Assembly (NCBI GenBank): GCA_033807775.1
Contig: CM066318.1
Location: 83,083,379 to 83,147,378, forward strand
From: Saussurea involucrata
Lineage: Eukaryota > Streptophyta > Magnoliopsida > Asterales > Asteraceae
Length of the DNA: 64,000 nt
Direction of reading: 5' to 3'
In this document: piece after piece, positions 56,932 to 64,000 of the stretch
How the letters are laid out: every line of letters starts with the position of its first letter
Numbering within the stretch: the first letter of the stretch is position 1
Notes under the pieces: model-generated
Databases searched by the model: none
Told to the model about the DNA's origin: nothing
What the model saw: the letters and a program-made list of their open reading frames with translations, nothing else
Made by a program: the position numbers and the translations under genes

Positions 56932-59335
56932 TTAAACGGTTTTAGGTACCCATTGCCAATTGGGTCCTTTCTGATTAGTATTTTTGGATTTGGCATTTTG
57001 TTTTCTATAACCGGTATTAATATAAGCATTTGAATAAAACCAACGGTTATAGTCAGATTTACAGATAAAATCATCCACACCACAAGAAGCACAACAAATT
57101 TGATCACATGCCAAATTAATCAGTTGTTGCATTGAATAAACCTTGTAAGGAACTACAAGTTTTTGTCCCTTGCCAACATCATAATTATTAACATTTGAAA
57201 CAAAATTGTCTTTCTTGGAATTTAAAACATTTGAAGTAGCGTGGGATGATTTGATCTGGGCCACATCCTGTGTGGACTTCTTTATTCTCCACTCAAGGCG
57301 CGTATTGTTTCTCAAATTACGATCTGAAACACCAGACAAATAGGAGTCGTAAGCTTTTGAATTCTGAGCTTGAAAAGAATTAACATGCTTCTTTCTTTTT
57401 GTTTTTCTTTTCTTTTTCTGTAATGATTGTTTTGATTTAGATTTAAAGTAATAATCATTAACAGAAATTTTCTCAGCTGACTTTGAAGATTCCCCTTCCA
57501 AGATAATCTTTTTAGGTTCCTCTTCTTTTATTAGAAAGTCAGTATGATCTGGAAGTTTGGCACTAAAGTCAAATTGAACAGGCACTTCACATACAGCTTT
57601 ACCTTTATCCTTACCAACATTCTCACTATCACAATCAAACGGACTCTTCAATGGAGAAGGAAAGATACCATAAGACGTTGGTCAAAGAAAATTATTTTGT
57701 TCTTCTCGAAATGCTTTATCTTCTTCTGTAGGGATATATATCTCAGGGTCAAGTTGACTATCCAAATCCCAAGGTTCAAAATCATCTTGGTCATCAACTG
57801 TCCAGTCCCTCAAGATAGTATTTCCCATAAAAGCTTTGCATGAGGAAACATCTGAATCTGAAGAATGTTTTTCTTTTGAAACTTTTTCTTCAGATATTTC
57901 CACAAGTTTTGTTTTCATTTCTTTTAAGCTTTCCGAAAACACTGTGATCATAACTTCCTTTTCGATCTCGAAAGCAAGCTTTTCGTCATTTCTGACTTCT
58001 TCAATAGTACTTTTAATCTTGCTTTCAAGGTCCACGAGTTTTTTTTTCAAGAACCATTGGTGGAAAATACCTTTTACCTTGCAAAATAGGTTTTTCAGTA
58101 TCATTCTTTTGTGTATTTTCCGTTCCCTCAGGTTCTTTAACAATATAACTATCAAAGTAATCATTTGGTAAGGTCTTTTCGTTATTTAATGCCTTTGCAT
58201 TATCAGGACCATACCAAAAAGGAGGTTTCATTTTAACAGTGTTTTTTCTTTTTATGTCTTCCTCAGCCTCATAGTCTTCACCATCCATTTTAAGCCATTT
58301 AATCTGATAGTTAGAATATACTGCAAGTTCAATCCATTCAAATTTATAAAGAGTGGGGGATTTTATTAAAGCATTTTCTAGGTACTGTGGATTGTCATAC
58401 CCGATTCCCCACTTTGAATTGAAATATCTGAACTTACTTGGCTTATGCATGTGAATTGTTTGTTCAGTTTGACCTGCTTTGTACAGTTTATTTTCCAGAT
58501 CCTTGACATTTTCACACAGCTCATCATTCCTATCTTTATAAGCATGTAAAAGACTTTCAAACTCATTACTCTTGGTTTTCGAACTCATTAATTTATCTGA
58601 TAGTTCAGTTATTTTATCTTGAAAATACGCATGACCAATATCAAACTCAGTCTTTTTCTTTTCGAATTCTTGAATTTGGTTGTCTTGTTCAATTAGTTTC
58701 TTTCTTAGAGTGGAAATTATTTCATTTGATGTGTCCCGGTAAATTGTTAGTTCTTCTAACTTCTTTTCTAAAAGCGCTTGTTGAATAAAGAATTGATTAT
58801 AGAGATCGGGATGTACCTCGTTTGATGTAGACTCTGACCCTTCATCATCAGCATTCCTGGTCATGAGACACATCTTGTTTTGAGATGGTTTCTCATCATC
58901 TGCTTCATCATCTGTCTGATCAAGCCAGTATTCTTCTTCAACCATCAGCACAATCCTCTATTCTTTCTGCTCAGCAAGCATCAACTTATTCTTGTAGTAA
59001 CTGGAATCCCTCACTTTCTGTTTCCAACAATCTTCTGAGAAATGACCAGTCTTCCCACAATTGTAGCACTTCGGTGCTTCATCTTTCTTCTCAAAAACCT
59101 TCTTCTCATCTGGCCTCTTATACTCATTTGGCCTTTTATACTCGGCCCTCTTGTCCTCAAACTTCTTGCCCGATTCAATTTGCGCTTTATGCTCGAAGTT
59201 CTTGGATCCAGAAGCATATCTTTGACTGTTAGAACTGGGGCTTTTCCCAAACTGTCTCTGAAAAGATCTGGTAAGGAGTATCAAAGAGTTCTTCATACTT
59301 TCTGTTGGGTCACCAAGGATTTGAAATTGACTCAC
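56932..59335 (-). pseudogene. Host copia gag C-terminal portion
   Basis: The 59335-58958 piece has zinc knuckle CYNCGKTGHFSEDC and Lys/Glu-rich repeats. 58951-58025 is coiled-coil rich and lies in the same frame after TAG at 58960-58958. A frameshift near 58060 leads to 58164-57682 and 57651-56932, which end in WVPKTV as other gags here do. The capsid domain upstream is missing because the next element begins at 59339. The region is unusually long and charged for copia gag. Confidence 0.7.
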
Positions 59336-59338
59336 CGA

Positions 59339-60384
59339 TGTTTTCCCTAAAACTCCTACTTAGAATATTTTAGTTCAGTTCTTTGAATGACTTGTACAAG
59401 ATATCAAATATTCGGTGAAGTCGAAGATCAACCGAAACCAAGCTTGAAGACTCTCTACTTGTGGAAAATAGAAGAATCTCGGCAACATTCAAACAAGTCA
59501 TCACCACCGAAATTCCTTGACATTTCGGTGGCCTTCTCTCCACCGAATTTATAAGACAATTTCGGTGGCCTCTTCCACCGAAATATACATGGACAAATTC
59601 GGTGGCCCTCTCACCACCGAAATATATATGTAACTTCGGTGGTCCTCTCACCACCGAAATATACATGTAACTTCGGTGGTCGCCTCACCACCGAAGTATA
59701 CTTGTAATTTCGGTGGTCCTTTCACCACCGAAACATGCTCGCAATTTCGGTGGACTAGTTACCACCGAAACATGCTTGCAATTTCGGTGGACTAGTCTTC
59801 TTTCCACCGAAGATTTCTCAATCTCGGTGGAAACCACTTCGGTGCTAAAGGCTCAAGACAGAAGATCATTTATTATGGGACAATATCCTCCAGCAGAGAA
59901 AAGTGACAGTTTGTCTTTTTATCCACCTTCAGCTAAAGTCCCTATTATCTGCTCAAGCTACTCTGTCTGCACCTAGTGAAAAGTGACAAGGACTTCACAG
60001 TTCTCCTGAAGTCAACATTATCAGCATATGTGAAGATGACAAGTGTCCCAAGCATTTAATGCTTGGGCACTCCTTGGCACTATAAAAGGAGAAGTGCTCT
60101 TCTTGCAAATACTCACGCTTTCAAGAAATTCTCTCAGTGCAAGAAACCTTCTTTTAAGCCTTAAAACTCAACAGCTTTGCTCTTAGTGTTCTTAGTTGTT
60201 TTGTTGTATACTTTGTGTAAGATTGTTAGAATAGTTTATCTGTTCTTTTCCGCAACAATCTTAAGTTTTCTGTGTGTAATTCTTTTGAAAGTTTTTCAAA
60301 TATAAGAATTAAAATTGTGAAATTTTTGTGTATTGTATTCAACCCCCCCTTCTACAATACTTGTTAAGCCATCTGGGACTAACA
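59339..60384 (+). mobile_element. 5' LTR (1,046 bp) of the plus-strand SIRE-like element
   Basis: Starts TGTTTTCCCTAAAAC and ends TCTGGGACTAACA. It contains the palindromic CCACCGAA minisatellite (59510-59830), a TATA candidate CACTATAAAAGGAG near 60079, and near its end TATTCAACCCCCCCTTCTAC, also present in the nested SIRE-like LTRs. The end is set by the primer site that follows. Confidence 0.8.
59510..59845. repeat. Hairpin-forming minisatellite in the LTR
   Basis: TTTCGGTGG ... CCACCGAAA arms separated by short pyrimidine-rich loops, with ATATACATGTAAC-like linkers. Units of ~35-45 bp repeat about eight times. Each unit can fold on itself; the array reads nearly the same on both strands. 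Confidence 0.8.
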
Positions 60385-60386
60385 AG

Positions 60387-60398
60387 TGGTATCAGAGC
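60387..60398 (+). other. Primer binding site
   Basis: TGGTATCAGAGC two bases after the LTR; initiator-methionine tRNA type. Confidence 0.85.
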
Positions 60399-60429
60399 AG
60401 AAAGTTTAATTCCATAAACTTGATCTGCG

Positions 60430-63111
60430 ATGGCTGCCTCTTCTTCCTCTACTGTTGAAAACTCTTTTCAAAACAACTTCTCTGAAAACGGCTCTATTTC
60501 AAAACCTCCTAAGTTCAATCCCAACAACTTCTCTTTGTGGAAAAGCCGCATGATGCTATTCATGGAAGGAGTGGATACTAGATATCCAACCATTCTCAAC
60601 GAGGGACCCATTATCCCCAGAGTTTGGGCTCGCTATGACACGTAGAGGCCAGGCAAAGAGGCCTTTGAAAAGGAAATCTCAAGTGATTCTGATGAGGAAA
60701 AATCCAGTGCTACTGGTCGGTATATTCTCAAAAATCCTAAAAAGTATACTGATGAGGAGAAACGTTTAGTTACTCTTGACTCCAAGGTAAGAGCTATTAT
60801 TGCTCTCTCTCTTCCTGATGAGGTCTACCACTCTTTGGTGAACTTTGAAACTGCCAAAGAAATGTGGACCACTCTATGTGTTCTGTACGAAGGTACAGAG
60901 GAAGTCAAGAAATGCAAAAAGATTGGTCTTATCAGAAAGTATGAACTTTTTTCTTTTGAAAAAGGAGATTCTCTTCCTAGTTTCTATAACCGTTTCAACT
61001 CTCTTTTAAATGATCTTAAGCTGTTGGGCAGAGTCTATGATAATGAGGAAGTCTTGTGCAAGTTCATGGATTGTCTCCCAGATTTTTGGGAAAATATATG
61101 TACTTGCATCAAAACTACCAAGGACCTTGAGTTCATGCCCTTAACCGTACTATATGGTACTCTTTTCAACTTTGAGCAAACCAAGCTTCAACGGAAATCT
61201 TTCATCAAGGAAATAAAGAGCTCCTCCATAGCTCTTGTTAGTGAAAGTTCCAAGAATTCTCAAAATCTTCCTAGAATCACCTATCCTTCATCTGACTCTG
61301 ACAATGACAGCCAAACAAATATAACCCACCAAACGGAAGCATATCTTAGTGATGCTGATGATGAAGGTGAGGATATCATGGTTGAACAGTTGTCGGATGA
61401 GATGGCAATGATGGCCGGTTCTAAACACAAGTTTCGTCCCTTCAACAAATCTCGAAGTCTTAGAAAAACTTCATCTTTTAAAACCTCTTCTGACAAGTCC
61501 AATGAGGAATGCTACAACTGTGGCAAGAAAGGACATTTTGCTTCTGAGTGTAGAAGCAAGCGTATCTCCAAGTCCAAATTTACTTCTTCTGACAATCCCT
61601 CTTCAAAAAGGGAAAAATCCAAACACATGCCTTTCAAATCAACCTTTCCCAAAAAGGAGTCCCCACCATCCTTCTTAAATCATCAGGAGCGTGCCGAGAA
61701 ATATAAGGCCAAGTACAAGAAAGAGAAGGAAAGGAGTGAGGGTCTAGAGAGAAAAGGGAAGGGTCTCATGGCAGAAACCCACGATTGGGACGACGAAGAC
61801 ACCTCCGACAGTGATTCTCAGAATAGATGCTTCGTGGCCATCTCAGAAGAAATGGAAGTTTCCGAAAGTGCCACTTCACCTATGGCTCTAGTGGCAACTG
61901 GGTGCTCCACAGCCTACGCTCAGGTACATCCCTTCAATAATATGTCTGATATTGAAAAGATCAATGCTTATGAATCTTTAACTCAAGATTTTTATTCTGT
62001 TAAAGACAGTAAGAATAGAAAATCTGTTCAAGTGAAAGAGCTCAAAGCTGAACTTGAAATTTGCATGTCTAAGCTTAAAAGGTTTGAGGAAATAAAAATT
62101 GAGCTTGAGGACTTGAAAACAATAAATCATCTGATCTCAAAAGAAAAGAACTCTCTCTTTAAGAAACTAAAAAGGGAACAAGAAGTCATTAAAAAGTGGT
62201 CAAGCTCTTCCAAAAATCTTGAACAAATCTTTCAAAGTCAAATCTGTAGTACAAACAAGTTTGGTCTAGGATTTGGAAAAACTGATGTTTGTGAGTCCAC
62301 TCTTGCTCTTGTTCCCCCCACCAATGCTTGTGATGATCTCTCTGATTCCAGCTCTTGTGATTCCATCTCTTTGAACTCGTTAGATCTGTGTGAAGCCTTA
62401 AAATATGGGATATCCTTAAAGGCCAAAGACTCCTCATTGCAAATTATTGAGAAGCAAGATTCAAATGACGTTTCCAAACCCATCCATGATCAGCTCAAAT
62501 TTTCAGTCATGGATGAAGCCTCCTCCTCAAACTCTGCAAAAGCTAATCCTTCCAAAAGATCTAAACCCACCGATCTCATCTCCTTTGTGCCCACCGATCC
62601 CACAATCTATGACCCTCCAATCCCTCTTCATGAAGTGTTGAAATCTATTCACATAGACACCTACACCGAACCAAAGCCCTCAAAGATCCCCAAAAGAGAA
62701 ACTCCTGTTCACTCAAAAAGGATTTCATGTGCTGACAAAGGAAAATCGATAGTCAACTGCATGGCAAGCTCTCATCCCAAAAGTTCTACCCCAAACATTC
62801 CCTCTTACAACACCTATGTACCTAGATCTGTGCTTTTGAGAAAATCAACTCCCAAAGATTTATCCAAAGGAATCCTTGGGTCCAAGCCCCCTGCTCTGTT
62901 CTCCTCTAACAAGGTTATAAGAACAAATGATAAAAGCCAAAACATGAAAAATGCTAAAAAGGTTTTTATCTATAGAAAATGCTATAACTGTGGTGACACT
63001 TTTCATATGGCTAAGGACTGTCCCAAGGATAGGATTGATAGATCCAAGCTTAAGGAATCAAGCTCTTCTAACCCCAAAGGACCCATTACAAAATGGGTAC
63101 CAAAGAACTAA
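60430..63111 (+). pseudogene. SIRE-like gag with one in-frame TAG
   Basis: ATG 60430. UBN2-type capsid region (NNFSLWKSRMMLFMEGVD; MWTTLCVLYEGTEEVKKC; FMDCLPDFWENICT; LTVLYGTLFNFEQTK), zinc knuckle CYNCGKKGHFASEC near 61513, coiled coils at about 61980-62200, a Ser/Pro-rich part and a second knuckle CYNCGDTFHMAKDC near 62981, ending KWVPKN. The only break is TAG at 60643-60645; the frame is open on both sides (60430-60642, 60646-63108). About 893 codons, long as in the nested sister element. Confidence 0.85.
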
Positions 63112-63122
63112 TATGTGTTTGC

Positions 63123-64000
63123 ATGCAGGCTTTTGAGCACCATCAAATTTGGTATTTAGACAGCGGGTGCTCACGCCATATGACGGGAAACAAGTCTCTT
63201 CTCATCAACTATGTGCCGGGAAAAGGTCCATCTGTAACCTTTGGTGATAATTCTAAGGCTTACACCAAAGGATACGGGACCCTCTCTAACGGATCTGTAA
63301 CCTTCAACAAAGTGGCTTTTGTGGACGGCCTCATGCATAACCTTCTCAGCATTAGCCAACTGTGTGATCTTGGATACAAAGTTATCTTTGAACTTTGTGT
63401 CTGCTCTGTGGTAGACAAACATTTCAATGTGGTATTATCGGGAAGACGGATGGAAAATGTCTACGTCATAGATATGGGGCAATCCAATTCTTCTTCAAAT
63501 GTCTGCTTTGTGTCAAATGATGCATCCAAAAGAAACTGGTTGTGGCACAAACGTCTTTCTCATCTAAACTTCAAAACCTTGCATAAAATTTCCAACAAAG
63601 AGCTGGTGACAGGCATGCCAAAGTTGAACTTTGTCAAAGAGAAGCTGTGTGATGCATGTGAAAAGGGAAAGCTCACCAAAACATCCTTCAAGACGAAGCA
63701 ATGCTCTTCCATCACTCTTCCTCTTCAATTGCTGCACATGGATCTATGTGGACCAGTCAGCACTCCAAGTCTTGGAGGCAAAAGGTATATTCTTGTTATT
63801 GTTGATGAATTTACCAGATATACATGGGTGTTCTTTCTCAGGTACAAAAGTGATGCTACTGAAGAAATCATCAACTTTGTCAAGAAAAATGAAGTTCTCA
63901 ATGGCCAGCTTGTCCGCTCGGTAAGAAGTGACAATGGCACTGAATTCAGAAATAGTGCTCTTGAAGACTTCTTCACCGAAAAAGGGATCTCTCAGAACTT
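63123..64000 (+). CDS. SIRE-like pol, protease and integrase N-part (open at window end)
   Basis: Frame -1 relative to gag; ATG 63123 gives MQAFEHHQIWYLDSGCSRHM, as in the nested element at 53106. Protease DSGCSRHMTG is intact. GAG-pre-integrase WLWHKRLSHLNF with the zinc ligand pair CDACEKGK, and the integrase core start MDLCGPV and SDNGTEFRN, follow without a stop to the window edge. Expression would need re-initiation, frameshifting or splicing. Confidence 0.88.
   Translation, partial: MQAFEHHQIWYLDSGCSRHMTGNKSLLINYVPGKGPSVTFGDNSKAYTKGYGTLSNGSVTFNKVAFVDGLMHNLLSISQLCDLGYKVIFELCVCSVVDKHFNVVLSGRRMENVYVIDMGQSNSSSNVCFVSNDASKRNWLWHKRLSHLNFKTLHKISNKELVTGMPKLNFVKEKLCDACEKGKLTKTSFKTKQCSSITLPLQLLHMDLCGPVSTPSLGGKRYILVIVDEFTRYTWVFFLRYKSDATEEIINFVKKNEVLNGQLVRSVRSDNGTEFRNSALEDFFTEKGISQN

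Larger units (their letters stand above)
27181..59338 (-). mobile_element. Host copia element (minus strand) split by nested insertions
   Basis: Read from right to left: gag (59335-56932), protease (56923-56586), [SIRE-like insertion], integrase, RT and RNase H (43552-40389), [gypsy insertion], internal promoter, extra gene (31434-27465), polypurine tract and 3' LTR (27429-27181). The gag N-terminus and 5' LTR are missing because another element starts at 59339. Removing the two complete insertions leaves about 11.9 kb. It belongs to the same family as the plus-strand element ending at 18357, and the two lie tail-to-tail around the P450 cluster. AACTT at 27176-27180 would be its target duplication; the partner is not visible. 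Confidence 0.85.
59339..64000 (+). mobile_element. SIRE/Maximus-like copia element (5' part, runs off the window)
   Basis: 5' LTR (59339-60384), primer site (60387-60398), gag (60430-63111) and the start of pol (63123 onward). It was inserted in the gag of the host copia element; ACCGA (59334-59338) would be the left target duplication. The rest is outside the window. Confidence 0.88.

Noticed and set aside
59510..59845. Palindromic repeats resembling a CRISPR array
   Set aside because: The repeats are inverted within each unit, linkers are similar to each other, and they lie inside an LTR.

Overview
This is a stretch of plant nuclear DNA with no rRNA, tRNA or CRISPR. Almost all of it is LTR retrotransposon sequence layered on the remains of a small cytochrome P450 (CYP82-type) gene cluster. 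The plant-type P450 with one phase-0 intron, the Ty1/copia elements with SIRE/Maximus-like extra genes, the polypurine tracts of GGGGGAG type and the initiator-tRNA primer sites (TGGTATCAGAGC) point to a eudicot. The style of the extra retroelement genes suggests Asteraceae; that last step is inference.

Layout. (1) 1-13530: a tandem array of a chimeric ~4.0-kb unit (two whole units, two partial). Each unit joins a plus-strand copia reverse transcriptase/RNase H 3' half, a TCGCAAC-rich minisatellite, a G-box/CCAAT/TATA promoter, and a minus-strand LTR with primer site and leader. (2) 10696-18357: the last unit runs into a full 3' end of a copia element: intact RT/RNase H, internal promoter, 5'-UTR intron, a ~1,360-codon extra gene (broken), polypurine tract and 3' LTR. 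(3) 18358-27180: relics of three CYP82 copies: a C-terminal tail, a nearly whole gene with one nonsense codon and three foldback MITEs in its intron, and a 5' half broken by a solo LTR, a hAT-like element, a nonsense codon and a MITE. (4) 27181-59338: a second copia element of the same kind on the minus strand, tail-to-tail with the first. It is split by two elements with exact 5-bp target duplications: a 7.2-kb gypsy-type element without pol (32927-40125, duplication TGATC) and a 13.0-kb SIRE-like element (43558-56580, duplication GGTCC). (5) 59339-64000: the 5' end of another SIRE-like element on the plus strand, inserted in the gag of the minus-strand host element and running off the window.

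How the parts work together. The copia elements encode gag, protease, integrase, RT and RNase H plus an extra gene downstream of pol. Two different families place a predicted intron directly before the extra-gene start, and in one family a double-G-box promoter stands upstream, so the extra protein probably has its own transcript. Each element also carries its own short word repeated many times: TCGCAAC in the host copia family, TCAGCG in the nested SIRE-like element, TCGTACGA in the gypsy element, CCACCGAAA in the last LTR. The most interesting hypothesis here is that extra proteins recognise these element-specific words, in the way VANC proteins of VANDAL transposons do; this is untested. 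All counts below were made by eye.
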